A DNA stretch of 64,000 nt. Source: Cafeteria roenbergensis (taxonomy: Eukaryota > Sar > Bigyra > Bicosoecida > Cafeteriaceae). Of the stretch, positions 42,987-54,289 are shown piece after piece. The stretch is taken from the NCBI GenBank assembly GCA_008330645.1, contig VLTN01000023.1, positions 372,001 through 436,000 on the forward strand. The letters are read 5' to 3'. Below the pieces are notes generated by a model. It searched no databases, was not told where the DNA came from, and saw only the letters and a list, made by a program, of their open reading frames with translations. Each line of letters begins with the position of its first letter. Position 1 is the first letter of the stretch. The position numbers and the translations under genes are program-made.

Positions 42987-44270
42987 TCAGACCAGCGCGC
43001 TCTGGAGGGAGCAGTCCTCGCCGTATGCGCCGCGGAAGCAGTTGCAGAGGCCAGTAGAGTAGGAGCAGAGGCCGCGGCCGGAGCAGTCGCGGTATTCCTT
43101 CTTGCCGACGCCAAAGCCGAAGCCAACGCCGTCGGGGCCGCCCTGGGGGTCAGCGCCGGACGGGCACTCCATGAGCGAGCAATCGGGGCCGCGGAAGCCG
43201 TCCTCGCACTTGCAGCCGTGCATCTTGCGGGCGTCCCAGGCGCGGGAATAGGTGACGGTAACGGGGGAGCCCTCGACGTCCTCGCCGGCCTCATCCTGAT
43301 CGGTAGCGAACTGCTTGGCGCTCTGGCACGTGCCGTGGCCGGAGCACTCGTTGGGGCACTTGGAGCGGGCGCAGGCCTTGCCCTCGAAGCCGGGGAAGCA
43401 CAGGCACTGGCCGGAAGAGCGGTCGCAGGTGCCGGCGTTGGAGCACTCGGCCATGCGGTGGGCCTGGTTCACGGCGAAGGGCTCGTCGATCCAGGCGTTG
43501 CCGTACGGGCAGGTGCCTGCGGAGCCAGGAGAGACAGGGCGAGGGCGGGGGAGAGCGGCAGCGGGCGGGTGGCCGCGGGATCGGCAGCAGCGCGCGAGGT
43601 TGAGGCCCGGCGGCCGCCTCGGCACGACAGGCCGACATGCCAGCCGAAAGCGAGCATGTGCTACACGGCGCGACCGGGGTGCGCGCGGCATGCGCGGCGG
43701 GGGCGGGCCCGGAATGCCCAGGGCGCGCCCGCCAGCGACGCTTCGCGGCCCAACGCTCAGGCAGAGGCAACGGCTCACGCTGAGAGCAGTCGGGGCCGGT
43801 CCAGGCCGGGATCAGGTTGTTCTCGGCGTCGCGGAGGGCGTCCTTGCGGGCGTAGCAGGCGCACTGCGGGCACGGGGGGAGGCGGCGCAGTGCAAGGGAG
43901 GGGAGGGGAGGGAGGCAAGCGCGTGGCAAAGGCGGCGGACCCTTGTCAAAACGCAACGAGCTGCTTCCGTTGCCCCGCCGCGGCGCGCGCCTGCCGCGCT
44001 CCCAGCGCCGCCGCGCCGCGCCGCGCCCCACCAGCCAGACCCAGACTCGGATCGGAGCCTGGTTCGCGGGCGCTGGGCGGGCGGGAGGCGCTGGGCGGGG
44101 CGGGGGCGACGCAGTCGGCGTGAGCGACAACGAGGCGCGCCCTCGCCAACGCGCCGGCTCGCGCGGCTGACCTTGTCGTTGCCGCTGCAGGTGCCGTGGC
44201 CGGAGCAGGAGTTGCTGCAGCCCGCGAAGGCGGTGGCTGCCAGAAGGAGCACGCAGGCGATGATGCGCAT
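42987..44270 (-). CDS. secreted EGF/tenascin-like Cys-rich protein
   Basis: Three exons, 44270-44172, 43863-43779 and 43516-42987, with introns of 308 bp (GTCAGC donor) and 262 bp (GTGAGC donor), give 237 residues. Exon 1 has a signal peptide (MRIIACVLLLAATAFAG) running straight into CSNSCSGHGTCSG, the start of an EGF-like repeat. The junctions rebuild WTGPDCSQRTCPYGNAW, a motif common in EGF/tenascin-like secreted proteins of stramenopiles and related protists. Further EGF-type units are CSNAGTCDRSSGQCLCFPGF, CPNECSGHGTC, CKCEDGFRGPDC and CSGRGLCSYSTGLCNC. No transmembrane segment follows, so it should be secreted or wall-associated. Ligand unknown. Confidence 0.87.
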
Positions 44271-44557
44271 GGTGTCAAGCGGTGAGCTCGAGTGGGAGGG
44301 GCGGGGCCGCCACGCGCCGCGCCGGACAACGCCCCTCGGCGGGCTCTGCCGGCCAGCGCCCAGCAGAGCAACTCGGCGCGTGCGAGCCGTGGCCCGCAGG
44401 CCGGGCCGGCACGCAGGCAGCGTGCTTCGCGGCTTGTGGCGCGAGTGGGGCGGAGGCTCCAGCCGTGCGGGCCGGGCGCGCGGGCGGCGCCAGGGGGCGC
44501 AGCTATAGCAGCCGCACTGAATGATGCAGTTTCGCATGCGGCTGCGCGCGCTGCCCC

Positions 44558-45779
44558 TCACTCAAAGCTGACAACATGGTAGCTCTCCTTGAGCTCGCGG
44601 TTGATGAAGATCCAGCGGTCCAGCGAGTGGCCGGGCATGTCTGCCTGGTAGAGGTATGAGAGCAAGCGCGGAGTTGCGGCCCGCTTCTCGAGCAAGACCA
44701 GTGTGACGAGCTTGTAGCCCTCCTTCACCGGGCAGTCGACGGGCGGGCTCACGAGGAGCTGGTTGACCTGCGGGCGGGCGAGGCAGCGCAGCGCGCAAAG
44801 GGAAGCGGGGCAGCGCGAAGGTCGTGTGGCGCTGGGCCGACAGCTGCCGGCCGCGTTTTCACGCGCGGGCCCGCGGCCAGGGCACGTGCCGCCGCACGTC
44901 CCCCGGTCCGTCAGGAGGCACCAGCACTCGGGCCCGCGCGCGCGCGGTGCCATTCTCACGAGGTCAAAGTCGAACGTTGCGTCGACCTCGAGCCTGTTCA
45001 CAAGGCGGCTCGGGCCGGCCGGAGCAGCGACCTCCGCCTCCTCGTCCGCCGGCTCCTCGTCCGCCGGCTCCTCGTCCGCCGCCTCTGCCCCCTCCGCCCC
45101 ACCACCCGCCGCCCCGACCTCAGCAGCATCGTCCTTGTCCCCCGCTCCAGCCGAAGCCTCTTCCGTGCCCTCGGCGGCGGTTTCGCCAGCGGCGGCCGCG
45201 CCATCGCCGGACGCCGGCGCCGGCGCCAAAGCAGCAGCCTCGGCTGCTGCCGCCGCCTCCTCGTCGGCCTTGGCAAGCGCAGCCTTTGCAGCTGCGCCCT
45301 TGCGGCGCCTGCCTCCCCTGCGGCGCTTGGACTTGCCGGCTGGCTTGGTCGCTGCCGCGCCGCCATCCGCGCCCGCTCCCGAACTGGCGGCCGCCGCCTC
45401 CGCCGCGATTTCTGCCTCCGTGAGCTCCTCCCTCACAACGCAGCAGTTCTTCACCTGCATGGTGATCACTTTGGCACCCAGCTTTGCGAGACGCCCAACC
45501 TGCGAGACGCGCACACCAAAGCCGGCCGAGCCCGCTTGAGGCCTCTGGCACCCGCACCATCTCTCGCTCCGCCCCCCCCCCCCACCCCCGAGGGGACCCA
45601 CTTCGTGTGCAAACCTCGGCTCGCCCGGCCCATCGCACCTCCGTCGCGAGCTGCTCGCGCATCCAGTTGGCCACGTCGGTCTCTGCCAGGCCTTCGCCCT
45701 CCGGGGTGCCGAGCGTGGGTGTCCCTGCGTCCGCAGCCGAGCCAGAGGCCGGATCCCTCTCCGCCGAAGAGTCTGCCAT
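44558..45779 (-). CDS. unrecognised protein with conserved ends and low-complexity middle
   Basis: Three exons, 45779-45639, 45499-44960 and 44767-44558, with introns of 139 and 192 bp, all phase 0, give 296 residues. The N-terminal part (DVANWMREQLATEVGRLAKL, then GAKVITMQVKNCCVVREELTE) and the C-terminal part (FDFDLVNQLLVSPPVDCPVK, LVTLVLLEKRAATPRLLSYL, DRWIFINRELKESYHVVSFE) have normal globular composition. Between them is a basic stretch (GKSKRRRGGRRRKG) and about 120 residues of Ala/Glu/Gly/Asp-rich sequence with an EEPAD repeat. I do not recognise the family. The first exon uses a GTGCGA donor. It is head to head with the next gene, 170 bp between starts. Confidence 0.72.
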
Positions 45780-45949
45780 CGCCACCGGTCCAGTGCGCGG
45801 CTCGCCCAGGCCCGGCGCGAGGCCCGGTTGCCGGTTTACCTTCGCACTCCGACCGGCAGAGCAGCGGCCGTGATATTTGCGCGTCGTGAGCATTCCTGGC
45901 AAGTGGGGGAGAAATTGCTTGCGACACCGCGTGCCCCTCGCGGCTCACC
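45780..45949. promoter_or_regulatory. short bidirectional promoter
   Basis: 170 bp between start codons of two unrecognised divergent genes. Both first exons are short (141 and 45 nt). No TATA box evident. Confidence 0.45.
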
Positions 45950-48900
45950 ATGGCGGCTGTGATCGGCGCGTCCATCTTGGAGGGAGCCAGCAAGGTGGGT
46001 CAAGCCGCCGGCCGGCGCGCGAGCGCGCGCCCGTGGCGGGAAAGAGGGGCCTGCCGGCAGTTCGAAGGCCGGATCCCCAGAGATTGCACCGCGCCGCCCT
46101 CGCTGCCCACCCGCAGGTCTCGGCGGTTGCCACCCATGCCGGGAAGTGGATGGCAGTGGCCACCGACGCGACTGGAGTGGCAATTTTCCTGCGCGAGGAG
46201 GACCAAGACGTGAGGCTGGGCCGGGAGTGGCAGTCGCTCCAGTGTGGTGCTCCCGCACTGCGCTGCGCTCAGGTCGCCGTGGCCACCGCAATGCCCCCCC
46301 CCCCCGCCCCCCGTCCACGACCCCGCCTGTTCACCGTCCCCCACCCGGTGTGGCTCGCAGGCGCCTGTTCGCGCGCCCGGGGAGCCGTTCGTCCCGGGGC
46401 CCCGCCGGTGCGTGCGGGAGCTGCTGGGGCTCCCGAGCGACACTTTTGCGGCGCTCGGGCACGACCAGCCCGCCTTCCTGGCCCTGGACGAGGCCGGCAT
46501 CCTCACCTGCCTCTCCAGGTCGGGAGCGCCGCTGTGCTCGTGCGTGCTGCTCCCCCCCGGCAAGGGCAGCACGGGCCTCTCAGCGGGCGGCATCGCCTCG
46601 CTGGCCCTCGTCCGCGCCAGCCCCCCCGGTTCTGCGCACGCCTTCCCCAGTGTTGTTGTGGCAGGGTCGACCCAGTCCGGGCGCGTGGCGGCGGCCCGCC
46701 TCACCCTCGCCCCCGACGCTGTCGGCGGCTCTTCCGCTGCTGCTGCCAGCGGCACCCCTCCGCGCTGCGTCCTGTTCCGCCTCCCGCCCTCGGCCGTCAT
46801 GCCCCTGGAGCGAACCTCACCAGAGGCGCTATCGGAGGTGCCCGCGGTCGGCCACCCTGTCGTCACAATCGCCGGCCAGAACGCCCCAGACGACCCGTGG
46901 GCCGTATCCACCGCGTTCTCGGCCGACTCGTCGACCCCTCTCGCCGGAACGCCGGTGCGGGTGGTGGCGGACCCGGCGGCCGGCAATGCCTCCTTGATCG
47001 TCACCTGCCACACGACCAGGAGCACTGGGCTCGTGCGGGACACGGAGCCGGGCTCTCTGCACACCACGGCAGCGGTGCCGTTCCGGCCCCTCCCTGGCTG
47101 TGACGTGGCGGCACTGCCGCCCCCCCGCGTCGCCGCAGCCCCCGCTGGCGCCGAGGAGCCCGAGCCGATGCCGTTCCGGTCGGCGAGCGGCGTGGGCGTG
47201 GCGCTGGGGTCCGCCACTGCGGCGACGGTGCTCCGGCTCCCGGCGCGGCTGCGGGCGGCGGGGTCCGGCGCAGCGGACGCCCCCGCCGCCCCTGCTGCCG
47301 GGGCGGCATCCGCGGCCGGTGCCGCCTCGCCGGCCGCCGCATGGCGCTGCGTCACCGCCTTCGCAACCCGCACTGGCGACATCACCGTCTGCGAGGGCGA
47401 CGTGGGCTTGGCCCAGGTCGCCATCGACACGGTGAGCGACGCGCTCTCCGTGCGTGTCGAGCACCTGTCCAAGCAGGGAAGCGCGATGGCGGCGGTGGTG
47501 ACGGCCACATGCATCGCAGCCCTGCCGTCAGCCGACGAGGCAGGCTGTGTCGTGGCCGTGGGGTGCAGCGACCGCACGCTCCGTCTGTACGGGGTGGACT
47601 GGGCCCAGCTAGAGGCCTCCCGCGCCAGCCCTGCCAGCGAGCGCAAGGACGGGCTGTACCCGCTAGGCCGAGTCTCGCTGCCCGGCCGCCCCACCACTGT
47701 GAGCGCCAACGCGGAGCAGGGGGTCTTTGTCGTGGGCTGCGGCGTGATCGGGGTCCCCACCGGCGGCGTGGTGCTCGTAGTCCGCCCGCCCGCTGACGCG
47801 AGCGAGGCGGCTGCCGACGGCTCGGCCGCGTACGCCAGGCGGGCGGCCAGGCCCGGCGTCGGGTCGCAGGCCGGGACTGCGGCTGCGGCTGCGACGAGCG
47901 GCGTCGGCAGCGCGTCCGTGGGGGTCGCTGCAGCGGCTGCGGCTGCAGGCGGGGTGCTTTCGGGCGGAGGCAGCGCTGTTGGGAGGGCGGCACGGCTGCT
48001 GGCGGGAGCCTGCATGCAGAGCAAGGCGGCCGCTCTGGCCAAGTCGCAGGCCGCCATGGAGTCCCTCCAGGCGCTAGACAAGGCTGTCAAGTCGCTCCCT
48101 GCGGCGGGATCAGGCAGCCCCGAGGTGGATGTCCTGATCAAGCGCAGGGAGGCGCTGCGCGCGCAGATTGAGACGGAGGCCGAGGCGGCGGGGCTGCGGC
48201 ACCTTGACCCCAAGGAGAAGGCGGCCGTGGACTTGCTGGAGCGGGGCATGGGGCTGCAGTCCGTGCCGTGCGTGCCGGCAGACTGCGTCCCGGTGCACGC
48301 GCTGTGGGCAGAGCGGGCGCGCTTCGGGCCCGCCCCTGCGCTGGCAAGGCAGATCGCCCGCGAGCGCGAGGCCGCCAGCAGCACCTCGGGCAGCGTGGCA
48401 GACGCGTACGACGCGTCGGCGCAGACAGCCGGGGAGCGGGAGGCCGACGAGGACGCGGCAGCGCGCGACGCGGCCGAGGTTGCGTCGTCGGCATGGGCGG
48501 ACCGCGTGGCGCTGTTCCGCGACACGCACGCGGAGACGGGGCGCACCGTGGTGGTGGTGGCCCGCTGGCTGCCCCACCGCGGCGGGTGGGTGGAGGTGGC
48601 CCGCTACGCCGCGGCCGAGGGGTCCACCCTCGGCCTCTCCGCCGCCGAGGACGAGGTCGCCGCCTACGTGGCTGTGCGCTACGAGTCCCGCCTCAGCCCC
48701 GGCGAGCGCTTCCAGATCCACACCCTGCACCACCTGGACATGGCCTCCTCGAACCAGGCGTGCTTCGACCAGATCATCAAGGAGTTCGGGCTCAAGGACA
48801 CGCCGGCGACGCGCCAGGCCGTCATGGGCCAGGTGACAATGGCCAAGATGGACTGCGGCGCCGACAGCGGGCACATTGCAAGCCGCCCCATCCGCGTGCT

Positions 48901-50140
48901 GGAGCAGGCCGGCGCCACCCTCGCCGGTGACGACAAGGAGGCCATCGATGCGCTGGAGGACGAGCGGCAGGCAGCGCGCACCATCGCACGCCGCCGCCAG
49001 AACGCGCGGATGGCGGTGGGGCTGCGCGACCGCATGGTGGGGGAGCACTCGCGCCAGTCCGTCTACCGCCAGGAGCTCTGGCAGCCGACCAACCCCTCCT
49101 TCCCAGCCGCGCGACTGGCGGTGCCCGACGGCACGCTCGTGCCGGGGGACTTCTCGGGAGAGGTCGGGGACGCCGGGCCCGTGGCCGGGAGCGAGTGGGA
49201 GCTCGGCTGGGCGACGCGCCCGAGCGCCGCCGGGGCTTGGGCCCAGCTTGGCAAGTGGAGCGCCTGCGTGCGGACAACGAACAGGCTCTCCCCCATGCAG
49301 GGCGGGGCGGTCGAGCGCAAGGCGGGGGCCGGCCACCCTAGCGCGGCCCGTCTGCAGCAGCTTGCCGCCACGCTTCAGAGCAACTGGATGCTGCCCCAGC
49401 TAGCGTTCACGGACTCGGAGGTGGACGCCGTCATGAAGGGCCTCCGGCACGGGGGGGCGGCGCTCAGCATGGTGCTGGCTCTTGCGCGGGCCTCCATGCA
49501 CTTCGCTGGCTTCCGCGACAAGCTCGCCTGCGAGCTGCCGGGCGGGGGGTGCCATGGCCACGCCCTGGTCGATGCGACAGCTGCGGTGCTGGGCGACGAA
49601 GCCGCCACCTTTGCATGCAAAGCGCAGGCGGCGATGCTGCTGCAGGAGGCCGGGTCGTATCCGGACGCCGTGGCCATCCTCGTGCCCCGCCTCGTCCGCG
49701 TTGGCGCCGCGCTCGCTGCCTCCGAGGCGGGCCTGAAGCCGGAGCATGCGTCCAAGCTCCGGGCTGTCAACGGCGACGTCCTCCTCAACGCGTCCATCTG
49801 CTGCCTGGGCGCCGCTGTGGACGGCAGAGCGGGCGCCGCCGAGGGCGCAGCGTCGCTGCTGCCGATCGCGCTCAAGGCCGCCCAGGACGCCGTGGCCGAG
49901 GCCAAGGCGGCACTGGCCGCTGCACCTGCGGCCTCCGCCGCGCCGCCAGCCGCCTCGGGGGATTTTCTGGGCCGTATCCTCCACGCGCTGGCGGCCGTCA
50001 CCGTGGCCTCGACCGCAGCGCCTGGAGGGTCTCCTCCCGACCGAAGCGCGGCCGTGGACGTGTTCCGCTCTTGCCTTGGCGAGCTCAGGGACAAGGTCCT
50101 CACGTCGACCGCGGCAACCGTCCTGCGCTGCGTGGCCTGA
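45950..50140 (+). CDS. large unrecognised protein, possibly beta-propeller N-terminus and helical C-terminus
   Basis: Three exons, 45950-45994, 46117-46209 and 46361-50140 (introns 122 and 151 bp, phase 0), give 1305 residues. The first exon uses a GTGGGT donor and the second intron holds a long C tract. The N-terminal half has strand-like segments resembling WD or beta-propeller blades (VSAVATHAGKWMAVATDATG, PAFLALDEAGILTCLSRSG, GCVVAVGCSDRTLRLYGVDW). The middle is Ala-rich with helices (LEALDKAVKSL-like and KSQAAMESLQ). The C-terminal half is helical and better conserved in appearance (ERFQIHTLHHLDMASSNQAC, DQIIKEFGLKDTPATRQAVM, LQSNWMLPQLAFTDSEVDAV). A propeller plus alpha-solenoid layout would suit a trafficking or scaffold protein, but I cannot name the family. 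Confidence 0.72.
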
Positions 50141-50459
50141 GCTGGGGGACGTGAGTGTGTGACTCGCTTGCGGTGTGTGTGTGGGGGGTCGCGGCACGAG
50201 CTCTCGAAGGTGCCGTCACGGGTCCATGCCAAAAGAATGCGCGGCTGGCCTAGAGTGATGGGGCGATCGGAAGCGAGGTGGTGGTGAAAACGAGTCCCTT
50301 TGGCGTGTGCGTGGGGGCGAAGCCGCAGAGAGCCGCAACGACGATTGAGCCAGCGCTGCGAACCAACCAAATGTTTGCCGCAAAGGCAAATACTGTCTGC
50401 CGATCCACGGCAAGACAAGGAAGCGCCCACGTTTGCCCTTGGCCGACAAGCGCGGCAGG
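50141..50459. other. intergenic region between tandem plus-strand genes
   Basis: 319 bp holding the 3' UTR of the upstream gene and the promoter/5' UTR of the thioredoxin-PUB gene. A GCGGCAG just before the ATG at 50460 resembles an acceptor, so a 5' UTR intron is possible. Confidence 0.35.
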
Positions 50460-51891
50460 ATGGCGAAGCGCTTCCGGCAGGTCGAGGCGGATGTTGCAAA
50501 GCTCGAGGCGATGGCGGGGGCTTCCGTGAGGCCCTCGGCCGAAGAGGCTCGGGTGGTGCTCAAGGATGTGACGGCGCTGCGGGAGGCGCTCGCCAGGTTC
50601 GTGGCACGCGCCAAGGAGACCGACAAGGAGAAGCAGGTCTACGGCCCGAAGATGTGTGCCAAGGTGAGGCCGGGCTCGCGCGGGCGGGCGCGCCACAGCA
50701 GGCGGGAGGGAGCTGAGTCGGCGCGCTCCTCTGTTCCGTGCCGAGGCTTGCTTTTTCTCCTGGGCGCCAGCGCTGGACCGTGCGCCCTGGGCGGTCCGAG
50801 CGCGGCCCCGCCACGCCTGGCTACCCCGCTCTTCCCTCTTTTGTCCGGACCGCGCAGATCATGGACGCGAACTCCCGGTTCGAAGCCGTGGAGGCGAAGC
50901 TCGAGGAGCTCGCCAGAGGCTCCATCGCCGAGGCCAAGGCCAAGGCCGAGGAGGAGGCAGCGGCTGCCGCAGCTGAAGAGGCTGCCGCGCAGGAGAAGCT
51001 GCGCCGCGATGCCGAGGCGGAGGCCCAGGCGCGCGAAGAGGAGGCGGCGCGGCACGCAGCCGAGCAGGCCGAGCAGGCGGCGCGCGAGCAGGAGCTTGCC
51101 GCTCTCGCCGAGAAGCAGCGCGCCGAGGCCGCCGCCCGCGCCGATGCGAAGAAGCACGAAGTGGAGGAGGCCGAGGCCAAGGCCCGCCGCAGCGCCCTGG
51201 AGCTGCGCGCAAAGCGGGCCAAGGACGCGGAGGCGGAGGCCGCGCGCCTGAGGGCCACCCGCCGCGAGAAGCAGGCTGAGGTGCTGGCCTCGCGCAAGGC
51301 CGGCGGCGCTGCAGCTGCGCCTGCGTCCTCTGACGGCGCCGCGGCGCCCCGCGCGGCCTGGCTTCAGCGCGGAAAGCCGTCGGAGCTGCCCTCGTACGAG
51401 GGCTGGGTGGAGCACGTCAAGCACGTGACGACGTCTCCTGAGCCGCTGGTCACGCTGGTGGATGTGACCGCGACGTGGTGCGGGCCCTGCCGCATGATCG
51501 CCCCCGCTGTGGACGCCGTGGCGGCCAGCAACCCCGACATGGCCGTGGTGAAGATCGACGGCGACAAGCACGCCCAGCTCATCGGCTCCTTCGGCGTGAG
51601 GGGCTTCCCCACCTTCATTGTCTACTGCCGCGCCAACGAGGTGACCCGCTTCAGCGGCAGCAGCGCCGCGCAGCTCCAGAGCGCTGTCGCCAAGGGCGCC
51701 GCGGCCGCCGAGGAGATGCTGATGGAGGAGACCATTGCCCGGAGCTCGCAGGACCCGGGGGCCGAGGCAGCGGCCGAGCCGGCGCCAGCGGCTCCTGCCG
51801 CAGCCGCAGCCGCGGCCGCGGCCACTGCCACGACGGAGGGGCAAGGTGAGCGCGCGGCGGCCCCCAGCGAGCCCTCCGCTGTTGAGACGGG

Positions 51892-51933
<42 letters not shown>

Positions 51934-53521
51934 TTCGTCGTCATCCTCGTCGGCTGCGGCAGCTGGGTCGGGCGGCTCGAGCAGCTCGGCCGCAGACGCT
52001 GCGGCGGACTCCGCCGTCGTGGCGGTCAAGGCCACCGACCCGGAGTCCATTGCTGTGGACAAGGACACCATGGCCCCCGCCGCAAGCGTGTCCGGGGCCT
52101 TTGCCACCGCCCTGCGCTCCCTCCGCAGCGATGTGCGGCGCGTGGAGTACCTTGCAGCCGTGGACACTCTGCACAAGGCTGCCAAGCGCGCGCTCGACGC
52201 CCCAGAGGACGACAGCTGCCAGCGCATTCGCGCAGACAACCCCGCCTTCCGCTCTCGCGTGACCCGCTTCGGCCGCGGCGAGGCCTGCGTCGAGGCGCTG
52301 GGATTCAAGCGTGCGGAGGAGCCCGCCTCCCCGGACGCCCCCGGCGCCGCTCCCGCGGACTCCACTTCCGCGTCCTCCTCGTCGGCAACGTCATCCTCGT
52401 CGGCAACGTCCTCCTCCCCGTCCGACGCGGCCGGAGCAAGCGCTGCAACGCCCACTGCTGCGGGCGCGGAGGCCGCCGCCGGGGAAGACGAGCAGCAGCA
52501 GCAGCTGGTCCAGGTGTTCCGCTTCCCGCGCAAAGACGAGACGGCGGTTTCGCGCCTCGAGCTGGCTGTGAAGCTGATGGCAGCCATCCTGGACGCTGAC
52601 GCGGCCGCCAACGCCGACGAGGACCAGGCTGCCCCGTCTTCGGGCGCAGCTGCACAGACCCCCGCCCCCCGCTCCGGGCAGTCGGCCGACCGCACCCCCG
52701 GCCCGATCCACGCGGCCATCCATGCCGCGCGCGCCGGCATTGCGCCCGCCGGCTCCCCCACCTCCGGCTTTGGAAGCCACGGAATGTTCGGTGTCACGCC
52801 CAGCCCTCCCGGCGCCGGCGCGCCGGGCGCTCCCACCCGCCCCTCGGCGTCTTCGCGCGCCACCCCTCCTACCGCAAGCCCGGGAGGGCCCCGCACAATT
52901 GCCGTGACCCCCGAGACAATGCTCAAGATCCGTCTCATCATCTCCAACCCGGCCCTTCGCCACTGCCTCCAGGAGGTCCTGACCATGGGGCAGCCGTCCG
53001 CGGAGACGGTGCAGGCCCTCTCAGCCATGCCCCGTGGCCTGGAGATCATGGAGGAGCTGATGACCAACCACGACCTCGTCTCTGTGTCAGCCATCGTGCT
53101 GGGGCAAGTGATGCGCGGCGGCGGCGTGAGCATGACCGAGCAGGACGCCGCCGCGCTCGACGGCATGCACTTTGACGGCGAGGACGACGGCGAGGACGAC
53201 GGCGAGGACGACGGCGGCCACGGCGGGGCGTACGGTGGAGGCGGCGGTGGGTTCGGCGGAGGTGGCGGTGGGTATGACGACATGGACGAGGAGGAGATGA
53301 TGCAGCGAGCGCTGCTCGCGTCCATGGAGGAGCCGGCGGCGGCACCCGCACCCACGCCTGCGCCAGCACCGGCCCCGGCGCCCGCTGCCGCCCCGGCGTC
53401 CGGCTCCGCGCCCGCGCCCGCGCCTACGCCGGCCCCGGAGGGCGGCGACGGTGAGGCTGACGGCGCTGCCGACTCCAGCGCAGACGCGCCGGCGCCTGCT
53501 GACGACGAGGCCTCAGGCTGA
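50460..53521 (+). CDS. thioredoxin-PUB-UIM protein (probable p97/ubiquitin adaptor)
   Basis: Two exons, 50460-50663 and 50858-53521 (intron 194 bp, GTGAGG...GCGCAG, phase 0), give 955 residues. Order of parts: N-terminal helix, long Ala/Glu/Arg coiled coil (about 90-220), a thioredoxin domain with the full redox motif WCGPC at 275-279 (VTLVDVTATWCGPCRMIAP, FGVRGFPTFIVY), a poly-Ser linker, a PUB domain (about 480-650; FATALRSLRSDVRRVEY, NPAFRSRV, VEALGFKR, VFRFPRKDETAVSRLELAV) split by an acidic linker, an STI1-like helical part (IISNPALRHCLQEVL), a Gly-rich stretch, and a ubiquitin-interacting motif (DEEEMMQRALLASMEE, about 878-893). PUB domains bind the tail of p97/VCP and UIMs bind ubiquitin, so a cytosolic role in ubiquitin/p97 handling with a redox module is inferred. 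Confidence 0.85.
51893..51950 (+). repeat. TCG/TCC repeat encoding poly-Ser
   Basis: Imperfect Ser-codon repeat (about 18 Ser) linking the thioredoxin and PUB domains of the preceding gene. Confidence 0.8.
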
Positions 53522-53674
53522 GTTGCGTTCCCCCTGCGCCCTCGCTGCCAGCGGCTCGGCCCATTTGCTTGCGTGAGTCTGTGCGAGTGAGTGGGCAAGT
53601 GTGTGCGTTTCGAATCGACTCAGGGCTTCCTCACCCCCAACCTCGGCCGCTGACAGCACCAGCGCAATACTCTG

Positions 53675-54289
53675 TTATGCTTCACAGCGGCTTGCCCCTG
53701 CCCCGCTGGGAGGCACACGGCCCAGCACCGAAACGCCGTACACGGTCACTCGGCCAAAAAAGTCCGACGACGAGGAAAACACGACTTTGAGCCTCCTGGC
53801 CACGACAGCGAGGGCCCCGTCCTCACCCCGCACGAGAACGCCAGCCTTCTCGGCGGCGCCGCGATCAGGCTCGGGCAAGGCAGCTGCGAGCGCGCGCAAG
53901 TCCACGCTCTGTTCTCCGGTCGCGTCGGCGAACCGCGTGCGCCCCACCAACGCCCACTCCGCCCCCTTGCGCTTCACCGCGGTACTAGCATGCACTTCGG
54001 TGTCCAGGCCGGCAAACCCGCCCTGGAAGCTCGCGGCGACTGCCTCGAGGGCGCGCGGCGTCCAGGCCTCTTCCCCGTCGCGCTCCGCGTCGCTGCCGAG
54101 CTCCAGCTCCAGCCACTGCGGCACCCCCTGGTCGGAGTTCCAGCAAGTGCTAGCGTCGCCGTCAATTGCTCGCGCTGGGCCGTACTCGCGCTTCTTTCCG
54201 CCTAGAACGGTGGATGCCCTCGCTCGGCAGCCAAGCGCCACAAGGTCCAAAGCGGCCTCCGCTGCATGCGACCCTGCAGCGGCTGCCAT
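53675..54289 (-). CDS. NR2C2AP-like discoidin-fold protein
   Basis: Single exon, 204 residues. Motifs ASTVLGGKKREYGPARAIDG, DASTCWNSDQGVPQWLELEL, ASFQGGFAG and SSSSDFFGRVTVYGVSVLG match the animal nuclear receptor 2C2-associated protein (TRA16) family, in which the CWNSDQG...QW and FQGGF motifs and the DFFGRV ending are conserved in a small F5/8-type C (discoidin) beta-sandwich. Its molecular role is poorly known outside animals. Compared with animal forms (about 139 residues) it carries extra low-complexity segments near residues 70-80 and 140-160. It converges on the thioredoxin-PUB gene with 153 bp between stops. Confidence 0.85.
   Translation of the reverse strand: MAAAAGSHAAEAALDLVALGCRARASTVLGGKKREYGPARAIDGDASTCWNSDQGVPQWLELELGSDAERDGEEAWTPRALEAVAASFQGGFAGLDTEVHASTAVKRKGAEWALVGRTRFADATGEQSVDLRALAAALPEPDRGAAEKAGVLVRGEDGALAVVARRLKVVFSSSSDFFGRVTVYGVSVLGRVPPSGAGASRCEA

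Noticed and set aside
46000-48546. 848-codon minus-strand open frame
   Set aside because: Lies opposite the large plus-strand gene at 45950-50140; Ser/Ala/Arg composition and no conserved motif. Treated as a shadow.
51622-53598. 658-codon minus-strand frame opposite the thioredoxin-PUB gene
   Set aside because: The plus strand has WCGPC, PUB and UIM motifs; the minus frame is Ser/Ala-rich without motifs.
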